DNA from: Prochilodus magdalenae | Taxonomy: Eukaryota; Chordata; Actinopteri; Characiformes; Prochilodontidae | Direction of reading: 5' to 3' | DNA length: 64,000 nt | Assembly (NCBI GenBank): GCA_024036415.1 | Contig: JAMWET010000821.1 | Span: 53,501 to 117,500, forward strand | Shown: piece by piece, positions 33,212 to 48,260 of the stretch | Layout: the number at the start of each line of letters is the position of its first letter | Numbering within the stretch: the stretch's first letter is position 1 | Made by a program: the position numbers and the translations under genes | Notes under the pieces: model-generated | Told to the model about the DNA's origin: nothing | Database searches by the model: none | Seen by the model: only the letters and a program-made list of their open reading frames with translations

Positions 33212-36200
33212 CGGACAGAAAGACAGACAGATAGACACTTTATTGATCTCAGAGATTCTAGAAATAGCGGTTTGAAATACTGAATCTAAATATCTGTCCA
33301 ACACCAATTCATAAACCAGTGGAGAATTTATTATCTACTTTCCATAAACAGTTCCTTTCAACGTGTTTGTGTATTCAGCTACTTTTAAAAAATAATATAC
33401 CAAGGTAAATAAACTGTCCTGAAATGTGAGATACCATGACGTAGATTTATATCTCTATTGTACACATGTTTATATTTCATTTTAAATATCAGCTAGAGAA
33501 ATGAAAATGCACGCACCGAGAAAATCCTTTGGCACAGTGAGGACACACGTAGGGTTTCTCCACTCCTCCCTGATGGGATCTGACATGGTAGCTCATTCGG
33601 TCCTTTCTCTTAAAGCGCTGCTGGCAGATGGGACAGGAATACGGCTTCTCATCCGAGTGGGACAGCCGATGGCGATTCAGGTGGTAAACATCCCGGAACG
33701 CCTTCCCGCATGCCTCACATGCATGGTTCTTGCGGACCGGATTAGGGTTTGGGTTAGGACTGGGGTTGGGGTTTGGACTAGGAGTAGGGTGAGGGTTTGC
33801 AATCGGAATAGATATTTGGATAGAGCTGGGAATGTTGGGATTCTCTCCTGTGTTGGTGGTTGGTGCAGCCTAGAAAAGACGAGGGTAGAAAGTCAGGTAT
33901 GTTGTTTTTTGGTTTTTGGATAAAAGAGAAAAATCTCATGAATGAAAATAGCTCTTTTTTGACGCAATCCAACGTCACTGCTGCAGAAAGTCCAATCTAT
34001 GGTACAAGTGAGTCATCTGTTACACAAAAGCTGACACAGTGCCCTGATATTTCAGCTTATGGAGCTTTTGAAGCAGACTCACTCCTGCTGTATTGGTAGA
34101 TAATAAGATGGTTATGCCAAGCCAAATAGATACCTCATGCAAATACGCAAACACAAATGACGATGCCCAGGCAGGACATCGCAGTGTGCATGACCTCTTG
34201 TACTCACCATGTGTGCTTACGTCGCTGTGCTAAACGCTTTAACACTAATATACTATTTACTCTCTATTTCATTTTAGTTATAAATGGAAATTAAAACAAG
34301 GCTGTTTTAAATACAGTATTATAACCATTATATTTACATACACTGCATATTTAGCAGTGTAGCCCATCCATTCACTCTAAGGGTTTTTTTATCAGGAGGG
34401 TTTCAGCACATACTGCTTTCTGAATGAGATACAACACAGGGTATGCAGTCTTAAAGGTACTGTAACAGAGACTGGTTAGAGAGGTTAGAAAACGAAGAGT
34501 CATGTACTGAGTTTTTGTACATAAAAACCACAATGCAATGTACATAATGCAACAATGTAATCCTTTTTTTTTTTTTTCCCACTTTTGTTTAGTTTAAATG
34601 GTTTTAAGGGTGTGTTACTTAATCATAGTTGAGATGCATATACCCCTGTTTTTCTTAGTATAGTTTCTTCAGTCTCTGCAGCTGTTTCTCATCCACAGCC
34701 AAATTACGTGCTGATTGATTTACAAATCTAGTTTTTCATTGACACACAATGCATATTTGGACACACCACACTAGATAAAAATGCTTGGTCTGAATGACAT
34801 GGTACATAAATAAGCCTCTACAGGCATTTCTATCTATAGACAATGAACCTGCTAGTGGTCAATAAACCTCTTACTCAATTTAACATGCTTTACACCCAAA
34901 TACTGAAACTAAAGGCAAGCATACATAGGTAGAATATGACTACAACCTATTTTCCAATGACACATTTAGAAAAAATTATAAACTTTTTTATACTTTACAA
35001 TTATAGTCAGTCAAATAGAGTAAAGTTTGCATATACAGTCTTCGGTAGCAAATATCAACTTCTGTGTGTCTCTACCTGTATTGGAGAAGTGGCTGTGATT
35101 GTGTTTGTCTAAAAATACCATGATGTACTGTGTATTTTAAAAATATCTAAGATTCACAATATGAGATTGTTATCGTATCACTAATTTCTGAATTATTGTC
35201 AGAGTAGCAGAAAGACATAGCAAAATATGATAAAAGAGACATAAACCAACCCAACCTGCACCATCGTCCCAGTAACCACTACAGCAGCGGGAAGAGGCTG
35301 GGGCACGCTCATGGCAACAGTCGCCGGAGTAATAGACACGGCAACCGTCTCCACCTGTTGGTTGGTAATTGCTGTTTGAGGGTGGGTCATGGGGTCTGTG
35401 GCCGTGGGTATAGTGGCAGGAATAGAGAGATGGAGAAGAGAGAGAGGGATGGTCTGTCTCTCCACCCGTGCGCCTGCCTTGGCTCCGTCCTTCTCTCGAG
35501 CTGCTCTGTCTTTCATTTTCACACCCGTGTGCACAGACTGATGACGGCGCAGGTTATAACTATTCTTAAACTGCTTATTACATATGGAGCAGATATGAGC
35601 GGGCCGGGCAGGCCGAGTGACAGGTTTAACTGAAAAAGAGAGGAAGGAGGGAAAGAATAATGAAAATTGAAGGAGAAATAACAATAATTAACTATGTTTA
35701 TAAAATTAGAGCAGACAAATATGGACATTGGTGAAATGGCAAACATACAATATTATTGATAAAACTCCCTAATATGCATCATAATGTTTAGTTTCTATGA
35801 GGTTTAATAAATTGTATATAGGAAATAACTGAACTAGTAGTGCCACAATTAATGATACTATAAAGAACGTAAGCACGCATTGACTAAAGCTAAACAGGCC
35901 TTTGTCTATATCCATGATGCAGAATAGAGGTTTTATTGGTTGTTTCTTGCTATGAACCCACGTTTTCATGTTCCGGCTGTCAGCTGTTTTTTTATGTTGC
36001 ACTGCCTTAGCTAGCTGGCTAGCTGTCTTCATCCGCTTGTCTGACTGACAAGCCTGACAGCTGAAGCTGTCAACAGAGATTGTGTTTTTTAGATGACATC
36101 ATCTTGTAACAGAGAAAATGACTGGAATTCCAAAAGAGACATGAGAACAACTGAGAAAAGTGGATTCTCTGGGAGACAGCATATTCCTCTGGTGTGGTTA

Positions 36201-37092
36201 CATGACAAAAAACGATATAACTCACTAAAGAAAAAGAAGAAAACTGTAAAACATAACAGGTGAGCAAATCCACAGTATCCAAGAAAAGCACATTATGGCA
36301 TAATGCATCACAAAAAATGATAAAATTCCACCGAAATACCCCTTGGGTATGTCCACCCCCTTTGCACTGTGAATGTTGGTCCAAAGAACAAACAATATTT
36401 TCAAAATTTATACTTTACAGAAAAGAACAAAAACATCCTGCACTTTCGAGTAAGTCAACGTAAGGAGATATTACTCAAAGCAATTTTGAAGCATTTCTAT
36501 TGGTCAAATTATCTTGTACTTTTCACATAATGTAAAGGACAGCTGCTGAGCTGGCATTATACAGAAAACTAAAACCAGCTAAATGGAGCAACATCATCAG
36601 ATTGTCTTCCTAATGCATGTCCCATTAGCATTCCCTAAACTATTTCTATCCATTAACCTCAGACAAGACGGCACAGCTAGAGAGCAGAGCAGGGAGGAGG
36701 ACGGTGACCTCCCATGGCCCCTCTTTCTGCCCCCAACTCCCAGCCCGTTTCCCTGCCCCTCCCTCACCTGGCTCCGGCTCCTCGCTCAGCGCTGCTGTGT
36801 CCACTGTGGAGGGAGGCGGGGCTATGTGCTCAGGGGGCGGGTCCTGGGGTGGATCCGTCAGCTCCGGAAGAAGCTCCGATTGGAGGGTGGCCTCAGTTTG
36901 GGATTGCGAAGGCGGAGTCTGTAAAAGGATGGTGCAAAAAAGTACAATTTTTGTTCGGCTTTTCCTCTTTTGGTGGTGAAAACTCAGGAGAGAAGGACAA
37001 TCCAGATTGCTCAACATGGTCAGAAGAACAAACCTCCATTTGACTCTACTTTGTCTTACCTGAAAGAGGAAATTGCTCCAGGCTGCGTCCAT
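30142..37092 (-). CDS. maz: MYC-associated zinc finger protein MAZ (seven coding exons)
   Basis: Nuclear C2H2 zinc-finger transcription factor that binds GGGAGGG-type G-rich promoters and also acts at insulators. Exons: 37060-37092, 36768-36918, 35256-35629, 33517-33869, 31772-31835, 30947-31118, 30142-30461. They total 1467 nt, 488 residues, all in phase. The start MDAAWSNFLFQ is the short first exon shared in form with VEZF1. STVDTAAL and IPLSLL are MAZ signatures. Eight C2H2 fingers are visible: CNKQFKNSYNLRRH (about 73-95), CGKAFRDVYHLNRH (about 235), CQQRFKRKDRMSYH, CAKGFSRPDHLNSH, CESAFATKDRLRAH, CGKLLSPAYITDH, CNRSFTTLTYLRVH and CGVHCKTPTQLQGH. The last three separate it from VEZF1. 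The linker before finger 2 is a Pro-Asn-rich repeat. The donor after exon 3 (CAG/GTTGGG) is weak, and read-through would stop after about 18 residues. The long human N-terminus MFPVFPC was not found. Confidence 0.93.
31306..31422. repeat. Fold-back repeat in maz intron
   Basis: The left arm AGTGTTTTCTTAACCCTGGT plus CTTGGAGGCACACTGCCCTG and CACATTTTAG is answered about 20 bp later by its imperfect reverse complement, CTAAAATGTGCAGGACAGGG, TGCCTCCAGGACCAGG and GTGAGAAACACT. The arms are about 48 bp. This is the structure of a fold-back MITE; similar arms are common in fish genomes. It lies between the maz exons at 30947-31118 and 31772-31835. Confidence 0.85.
33154..33235. repeat. (GATA)n microsatellite in maz intron
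   Basis: About 14 perfect GATA units run from 33154 and then decay into GACGGACAGAAAGACAGACA. It is in the intron between the exons at 31772-31835 and 33517-33869, about 280 bp from the latter's donor side. Confidence 0.95.
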
Positions 37093-38220
37093 CTTGAAAG
37101 TCGATGACGTTTGATGACAATTAAATATAATAAACTGAGGTACAGTACGACCAGGTCTCCCTTTAGACCCGACAACCACCTAAAAAATAGTTCACCTGAT
37201 TTGTGCTTTTACGATGCAGACGTTACAAAGACCTGACACACCAACAAAGACGAAGTATCAAAACGGATTTGATAAGGAAAAAAAGTGCACGCTTCAGTGA
37301 CGTCAATTAAGTCATTTACCACACAGAACTGCCATTAAAAACCACGATATTTAAAAAATATCTGCTGAAAAATAAGTATTCATAATATTAAACAGCTGTC
37401 AAAGTCTTAATTTTCAATATCGCAGGTTAAAAAGAACAGTCATATTTTTTCATGCTCTCAGACTACACATGTAAGTTATATATATTTATATATATGTTTG
37501 CTGGAATGGTGGTTTTATAAATTAAGACAGCTGTGTGCAGCAGTTCATGCAGAAAAAAACAATAACACAACGTTGAAAACTGAAAGTTGGATGATGTTTT
37601 TTTGTAGTCAGCGGTCGCTCGGCCCGTTGGCTGAGGGAGAAACAGCCTGTGTTACTGGGAGCTTCTCCATGCGGGCCTAAGCGCGGCAGAAAGCCTCGGT
37701 GTTGCGTTAAATCTCATCCCAGCGTGGCGAGCGGTTCACCGGCCGCAGTCCATGGCTCCGCCTCGGCGTTTCAATCGAGAGGATGACATCTTTTCTTTTT
37801 TTTACCCCGCTCTCTCTCTCTCTTCCTTCCTGTAACACTCTCCCTCCCACCCTCGCTCTTTCTTCCTTTTCTTTTTTTACTCCGTCTTCTCTGCCCCGCT
37901 GTCTCTCTCTCCCCCACCGCCGTGTCCCCCTTGTTTTAAAGGGATAGTATTTGGAGTGAACTCCCCCCTCTCCGTCCTCGTCCCCTCCTCCATCCGACGG
38001 CTCTTTTTTCCCGAGCGGTGTCGTCCTCCTCTCTCCCCCTCCCTCCAACGAGCTTTGGCCGACGCAAAATGTCGAACTGAATCACGACGGGTAAATATAA
38101 AACACCGTCCAGCCTGCTCAGAGATTAAAAAACAGCTCCGCTCGCCCCGCACACGACAGCTGGACGCTCGGGCGGAGGAAAAAATCCGGCTGTAAAAAAA
38201 TGTCGCAGGTCCTTAAAGGT
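37093..38220 (-). promoter_or_regulatory. maz promoter and 5' UTR region, purine-rich on the sense strand
   Basis: A full palindromic CRE, TGACGTCA, lies at 37298-37305, about 206 bp upstream of the ATG. From 37620 to 38200 the DNA is CpG-richer. From about 37790 to 38045 the plus strand is almost pure pyrimidine, so the sense strand is GA-rich with GGAGGGAGGGGGAGAG at about 38030-38045 and GGGAGGGAGAG at about 37840. These match the known MAZ site GGGAGGG, which suggests autoregulation. No alternative coding first exon was recognised, and the start site is not fixed. Confidence 0.5.
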
Positions 38221-38263
38221 AACGACTCACCCAGACGGGCCGTACACACGCACTGCTACAACA

Positions 38264-38645
38264 CTGCCTGTCCAAAAGTTTGTAGACACCTGCTCAACCA
38301 GCTTTAAGATTTAAATGGTATTTCCCCCCATTTTGACTGCAGCAACAGCCTCTCCTCCTCTGAGAAGGCTTTTTATTATGGATACTGGAACATTGATGTG
38401 AGGATTTGATTGCATTCTTTGTATTAGTGAGGTCAGGTACTGATGTTGGATTATCACTCCTGGATTAACTCAACCCAGAGGTGTTCGATGGAGCTCCATC
38501 ACTCCAGAGGACACAGGCCCACTGCTTCACCACCAAATTATACCCATATAAAGGGGGACTTATACCCCTCTAGCTGGCACTGGGCATTGTGACCTTAAGA
38601 TCATGTGCAGCTGCTTCCACCAAACCACCTAATGGTTTTCATTGG
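38264..38645. repeat. Mariner-like repeat, copy 3, upstream of maz
   Basis: CTGCCTGTCCAAAAGTTTGT opens the copy. It continues through TTTTGACTGCAGCAACAGCC, GAGGATTTGATTGCATTC and TTAGTGAGGTCAGGTACTGA to GGCACTGGGCATTGTGACC. The opening AAAAGTTTG-type end is typical of non-coding Tc1/mariner-derived repeats in fishes. Internal similarity to the copies at 22510-22780 and 13765-13890 shows it is a dispersed family. Confidence 0.75.
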
Positions 38646-38785
38646 GTTGTGTGTGTGTGTAAATGGACACTTCTGTATATTTTACAAGTCCAAAAAATAC
38701 CAAAAATCCGTTATGATTTTTTACATAAACATCTGACAGTCAATCCTATTATTAAATATACTGGTTTACCTTTAAAACAGATATA

Positions 38786-40110
38786 CAGTGGTGCTAGTAA
38801 TGTATATATGAAAAAAAATTCAAATATATTTATATATTTAAATAAAAATAAATAAATAAATATAAATAAAACTTAATGAAACAAATCAGATCATGTGGTA
38901 TTTAAAGAGCAGGCATCTGGTTACGACACATGTTTATGGAAGTGTAGTACAGACTAACAAACTAAGAAGATTTCTGAGGAGGACGAGTTGCTGTTTCATC
39001 AGGTTGGAAAGGTTTACAAAACCATTTCTAAAGAGTTTGGACTCTTTACCATCTACAGTCAGACGGTTTGTGTACAAATAGAAGAAACATCAAGACCATT
39101 TTTACCTTCCCCAGGAGTGGTCAACCAACAACGATCACTCCAAGAGCAAGGCATGTAATAGTCAGTGGGGTTACCCAGGGTAACTTCTAAGCAGCTAGAG
39201 GCCTCTCTCTCAGTGGCTAATATTACTGTTCATCAGTCCACATTCAGGGGAGCACTGAAAAACCATGGTGTGCATAGCAGGATTGAAGGAGAAAGCCACT
39301 GTTCTCCAAGAAGAAGATTTCTGCCTGTCTGCAGTTTGCTAAAGATCAGGTGGACAAACCAGAAGGCTAGTGAGGGGCTTATGTCCAAAAGAAGGTTACC
39401 ACTGCATTATAGCATAATAACCTACCCATCTGTAAAACATGGTGGTGGTAGTATCATCATTTGGGCTTTGGTTTTGCTTCATCTGGTTCAGAAAAGCTAT
39501 TTATCATTGATGGAACAATGATTTCCAAATTAAAGCAGCAAATTCTAAAAGAAAATGTCACGAATTAATGAATGTCATACTGAATCTCTGACAGATTGTG
39601 GGTCATGCAGCAAGACAATGTCCCTAAGCACACAAGTTGTTATTCCAAAATAAACTGAAAAAGTTAAAATGTGCACCAAAGAAAAAGTCTTGGAATGGCC
39701 AAGTCAAAGTCCAGACCTTAATCCTATAGAAATGTTGGGAAAGGACCTGAAGCAAGCAGTTCACGTAAGGTAAACCTATCAACTTCCCAGAACTGAAGCT
39801 GTTCTATACAGGGGGAATTCCTCCAAACCAATATGCAGGACTGATCTACAGCTACCGGAAAAGATTAGCTGCAGTTATTGCTGCACACGTGGTTCACACA
39901 AGATACTGAAAGCAAAGGTTCACATACGTTTAAGACTCAGAGATATGAAATACTGAATCATCACTCCTCAATAAATAAATACCAAGTTTAATAATTATAT
40001 CAAACTTGGTTAATTGGATATGATTATTTGCTATCAATTCTTTTAAAAACCTAATTATGCTTTATGCAGGAATATTACAACTTTAAGGGTTTCCAAGCTT
40101 TCCAGCACCT
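38786..40110 (+). mobile_element. Tc1-like DNA transposon, full-length but inactivated
   Basis: The element starts CAGTGGTGCTAGTAATG (38786) and ends AAGGGTTTCCAAGCTTTCCA with GCACCT (40110), which is the inverted form of a CAGTGGTGCTTG-type Tc1 terminus. Between them the plus strand holds a decayed DDE transposase. A helix-turn-helix-like part lies at about 38960-39080 (ending SLDSLPSTVRRFVYK, then stop). The KHGGGSIIIWALVLLH block lies at about 39433-39480, and the DNA equivalent of a GHAARQ-type acidic-residue region follows at about 39600-39640. Stops and frameshifts break the frame throughout, so no active transposase is made. It lies between the maz promoter and the 3' side of cdipt. 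Confidence 0.85.
38890..39800 (+). pseudogene. Tc1-type transposase relic
   Basis: Coding remnant inside the element at 38786-40110. The longest surviving open piece is 39165-39521 (118 codons), with SKQLEASLSVANITVHQSTF and VKHGGGSIIIW recognisable. Upstream and downstream pieces are in other frames. The original protein would have been about 340 residues for this family. The catalytic Asp/Glu residues cannot be read in one frame. Confidence 0.75.
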
Positions 40111-40688
40111 CTCTTCTGATTGGAGGTTCCGTATTATGCAACATTTAAACAAAGCAGCCTTGGCTGACAACACACCTTAGAAAGTTTGCATGAATGGGCC
40201 AGGCTAAACTGCTGTAGAGGTATTTACATTGTTTGTTTTTCATGATTGCAAAGAGAATGAAAATGGACTGCGTCTTTCTACAAATGTACCATCTATAACG
40301 GGAAGTTAGTGGTATATATTAAAACCTTAGCAGTGTTTATATACTGCATTACATTTTCTTAATATTTATTAATTGAGAAAAAAAAATTATGCTAGGGGCA
40401 TTTTAAAGTAGCTAAATACACTAATAGACTGGGGCGTTTGGACATTTCAATATTTTGTGATCCGTTTCCTGGACAAGGATTAAGCCTAGGCCTGGACTGC
40501 ATTTTCCCTCAATCAAGAATCTAGGCCACACATCTCAGAAGTATTTCTTTATTGCTGTGAATATGTCCACAGACAACCACAGTATGGCTACAGCGCTCCT
40601 CTAGCACGAATACATTCATAAGGTTTGGATGACACAGCGGGATTAGCAGAGGTGACAAATCCAATCAATTTATTTTCTAAATTGATTC

Positions 40689-41323
40689 CAGGGGTGGAAA
40701 ACGCTGAAGTAATTGTACTTATTTTGAAAGATTTGTACTTTAGTCGAAACGGAATAATCGTATTTCTACTCAGTGGGTCTTATTCACCAATATTTGTCTT
40801 AAATTTGTCAAAAAAAGAAAAAGACACAAGGAAGGAGTCTATCCAAGAGTCTATCCTATCTAGTCTCTTACCTAGGAACAAATCCCAAATTGGAAAACAC
40901 TGAGCATCAGAATATTCATGAAAACTGTGGAAGTGGATTTTAAGAAGAAATTTGTCAAAACGGATGGTCTACGAGGCCCAATGACATTTGCATTCTACCC
41001 TTAAAGTGCTTGTTACAGGCTCAAAGGCCACAAAATTTCTTTTATTGTTATTCAAATTCATAGTTTTAATAAAAAAAAAAAAACCTAATTTCTATTATTA
41101 AAAATTGTATACTGCCAGTGTACCAATAAAAATGTATAACCGCTTTTGTATAGTACAAAACTTGTTTCGTTTTTATTTTTAAACACTTTTTAAAACCTAT
41201 TAACTGCAGATACATTTGGATTTTCATCCTAGTATGTTCTTGGCGCCACACTTTTTGATTAAGATTTTTATACAGTACCCATCCTTTCACCCAAGTACCA
41301 TTCCTGTACTTTTTCCACCCCTG
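40689..41323. mobile_element. hAT-like non-autonomous element
   Basis: Terminal inverted repeats are CAGGGGTGGAAAACGC (40689) and GTACTTTTTCCACCCCTG (ending 41323). The interior begins GAAGTAATTGTACTTATTTT, as in widespread fish repeats with CAGGGGTGGAAA ends. There is no transposase frame. The 8 bp flanks (ATTGATTC left, ACAAACAC right) do not match, so the target-site duplication has decayed or the ends are off by a few bases. Confidence 0.75.
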
Positions 41324-42281
41324 ACAAACACACAATATGGCACTCTCAAATACACACCAGCATAAGTATGATTTAACATTACAGAAAAGCACCAATATAA
41401 AAAGAGAGCAACAATCAAATACTACAACCGATAGAATATCCAATTAAAGGAAACCGGAAAACAAACCACAATACTTCTGAAGCATGGAATGTGCACTCCT
41501 TCATACAGCTGAGCAAGCTGGAGAATACCTGCATGTGTGTGCCTGCTATATTATCATCATTTGTCCATAGCTTTACTTAGTGGATGATGTGAGGAATAAA
41601 CCAAAACAACACTAACATAGAGGGAATAAGTAAAACACAACCCAAGATATTTAGATTTAAACAAAAGCAACAGCAATCTGATATATAACCATCACTTTAC
41701 CACTAGTAGTCTAAGAATAAATAAATAACTCATCATTAGCATGGCTCTAAAGAGACCACACAGGTATTTTCTATTAAACCAATACTCTTTTTGAAACCCT
41801 GATCTCTATCTGCCCCACCTGCATCATACCACTGATTACCACAATACCCCATCCTGATGCATTTACACACACAGAGTAAACAACAGCACAAACACATTGA
41901 CTTGAAACACACATGGGTGAGTTCAACAGCATACATGAGCTGCATTTTTTTGTTGTTGCTTGTAATGGGAGAGACGCCTTTACAGAACCCCCCTTCCAGC
42001 CACTGAGCAGTTGATGAATTCTCTGAATAACCATTTTAATATATGACAGTATAAGTTGAAACAGCAACTGCTCTGTGGTTTTTGGTTACTAGTGAATCTC
42101 AAGTCAAGGGTTCCTGCACTGAAATGTCTGTTGACTCCAGATGTGGCAGATAGAGATCAAGCTGAAAACCTAAAGTGTTTCTTTAAAACCTTCTTTTTAG
42201 CTGCTCTTCCTCCCTTGTTTTTCCACTCATCTCCACCCCCTTACACAGACGCCTGTAGGCCCATTAAGACACACTCCTCTC
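41324..42281 (-). other. Predicted 3' UTR and downstream flank of cdipt
   Basis: No coding exon is present. A minus-strand ATTAAA at 42035-42040 lies 240 nt after the stop codon. AATAAA words further away (41172, 41041) fall inside the hAT-like element. The short UTR is the simpler reading, but this is not decisive. Confidence 0.4.
42035..42040 (-). terminator. Candidate cdipt polyadenylation signal ATTAAA
   Basis: TTTAAT on the plus strand is the common variant signal ATTAAA on the minus strand, about 240 nt beyond the TAA stop of cdipt. Confidence 0.3.
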
Positions 42282-46722
<4,441 letters not shown>

Positions 46723-46870
46723 TTTAACGGCCGGGGTCTCTGGTCAGGACGGAGTTTCACTGAGAGGTGGTCCTGAAGTCGCTGCTTCTCGTTCAGCTTT
46801 CTGCAGATTGAGGATTGTCAGGAAGCAGAAAGTGGAGGCGAGGTGTGACGTCACGCTTCCGGTCGCGCCG
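46723..46870 (-). promoter_or_regulatory. cdipt promoter with CRE and ETS sites
   Basis: A perfect CRE, TGACGTCA, is at 46846-46853, and CTTCCGG (ETS-type CCGGAAG on the minus strand) follows at 46856-46862. They lie about 125-140 bp upstream of the ATG at 46722. Between them and the ATG the sequence is moderately GC-rich without a TATA box. The pattern fits a housekeeping promoter. Binding is inferred from motifs only. Confidence 0.55.
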
Positions 46871-47874
46871 TTAACTCATGAATGCCCAACATATGGTTTC
46901 CACAAATCTACCTTTTCAGACTTTAAACATTCATATCGTATTGAATTCCGTCTTTAAGGTCATTCATGTATCAGGCATTCAGAGTGGGTTTGGTGGGGAA
47001 TGGCGGCTCAGTGTAGGGAGCATCAGGGACGCTGATTTCTTTACTGCGGTGGTGATGGGAACCAGAGGTCGTGATGTCCACATCATATAGCTCACCATTT
47101 TATTTACCAATCAAACCCACCAGTGATCCTAGCACCGAGTCTTATGTGCAGTAATGATGATGGTAAAATAGTGGTAAATCTGCATTAGTTTCTTGTACAC
47201 CTCCGCCATGATGGGATTAAGAGAAATCAAAATACTTTGATCATAAACTTGATCATAAAACAATGGGTCAGAAATCAGGCAGCATTTTCATAACCATTTC
47301 ATATCATAACTTTGTGATGGACACTAGCAACTCCAGACGTCTGGTTCCCATCACCACCAATACTGTAACTAATTCTGACTCAACACGTTTCTCTAGAACT
47401 GAGAATGTCACTCCAAATCAGTCTTATTGTTTCTCCCTGCTGAGAAAAATAGCCTAATCCAGAGAGCATGCAGATGTGGGCCACATCTGGCAACACTATG
47501 GCACTGCCTGCCCACCGTCAGCACAGGCAACGTGCAGTGAACCAAAGGCGGCCCACAAATTAACAATTAAACTGTTTACATTTCAATTAGGTTCTTTTAA
47601 AAATGAATCAAATTAGAAAGGAAGTGTTAAATGTTCATCCACGATCATCCATGACTTCAGCCACCGGACATGAGATACAGAAAAGCAAATCCTTCCTTTT
47701 TAATCTGCACCGTCTCCATCTTCCACAAGAGCATTAAGAATCTAATGTAATATCAGAGTAACTCTGGATTTTATAGAAGCAAACAACTGAAAAAAAAAAC
47801 ATTATGAATCTCTATAAAGGATATGTAAGCAGCTTTTTTACTGCCTCATTAAAAATGATTCATATAACTTAAGT
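46871..47874. other. Intergenic region upstream of cdipt
   Basis: No gene is supported. The plus-strand frames at 46878-47090 and 47263-47457 show no family similarity. CAGATGTGGGCCACATCTGG at 47470-47489 is a near-perfect 20 bp palindrome and resembles a dispersed fish repeat. The rest shows nothing recognisable. Confidence 0.5.
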
Positions 47875-48260
47875 TTAAAGGAGCTATATGTAATACTCAT
47901 GGTTTAAACATTCCAATATAAACTCATCACTAATCACAGTTTTATCAACCATGCTGCAGAGATAACCAGCTGGGCCCGGTCCATCCTGTCTCAATATACC
48001 ACTTTGGAGCTGATATTACTGGCAAGTGTCCACATACAGCAGTACACAAAATAAGCGATGGGAACAAACCAAGAGTTAACACTGGTGTTGCTTTCCACCA
48101 CTGGAGAAACTCTGAGGAAAAGGATGAAGTCTAATGCTGATCTCATGTTTCTTCTGGACAGATACGGAGTGAAGAGGGTGGAGGGAATCTTACTTTTTTT
48201 GTATTGTGCTGCCCCCTATAGGTTTAGGTATATACTCGATCCTACATATTGCTCCTTTAA
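47875..48260. mobile_element. TTAA-flanked MITE (piggyBac-like)
   Basis: The 386 bp element begins TTAAAGGAGCTATATGTAAT and ends ATCCTACATATTGCTCCTTT followed by AA. The termini are inverted copies over about 20 bp and are bounded by TTAA on both sides, the target site of piggyBac-type transposons. The interior has no transposase; the small plus-strand frame at 48058-48291 is not recognisable. Confidence 0.8.

Noticed and set aside
36583..37043. Plus-strand frames over maz exon 2
   Set aside because: Antisense shadows of a proline-rich exon with clear splice sites and MAZ similarity on the minus strand.
37707..38152. Minus-strand frames as an alternative maz first coding exon
   Set aside because: Composition follows the GA-rich tract and there is no similarity to the known MAZ N-termini; better read as promoter or 5' UTR.
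41041..41177. AATAAA words as the cdipt transcript end
   Set aside because: They lie within the hAT-like element more than 1.1 kb from the stop; a nearer ATTAAA exists, so this was not called.
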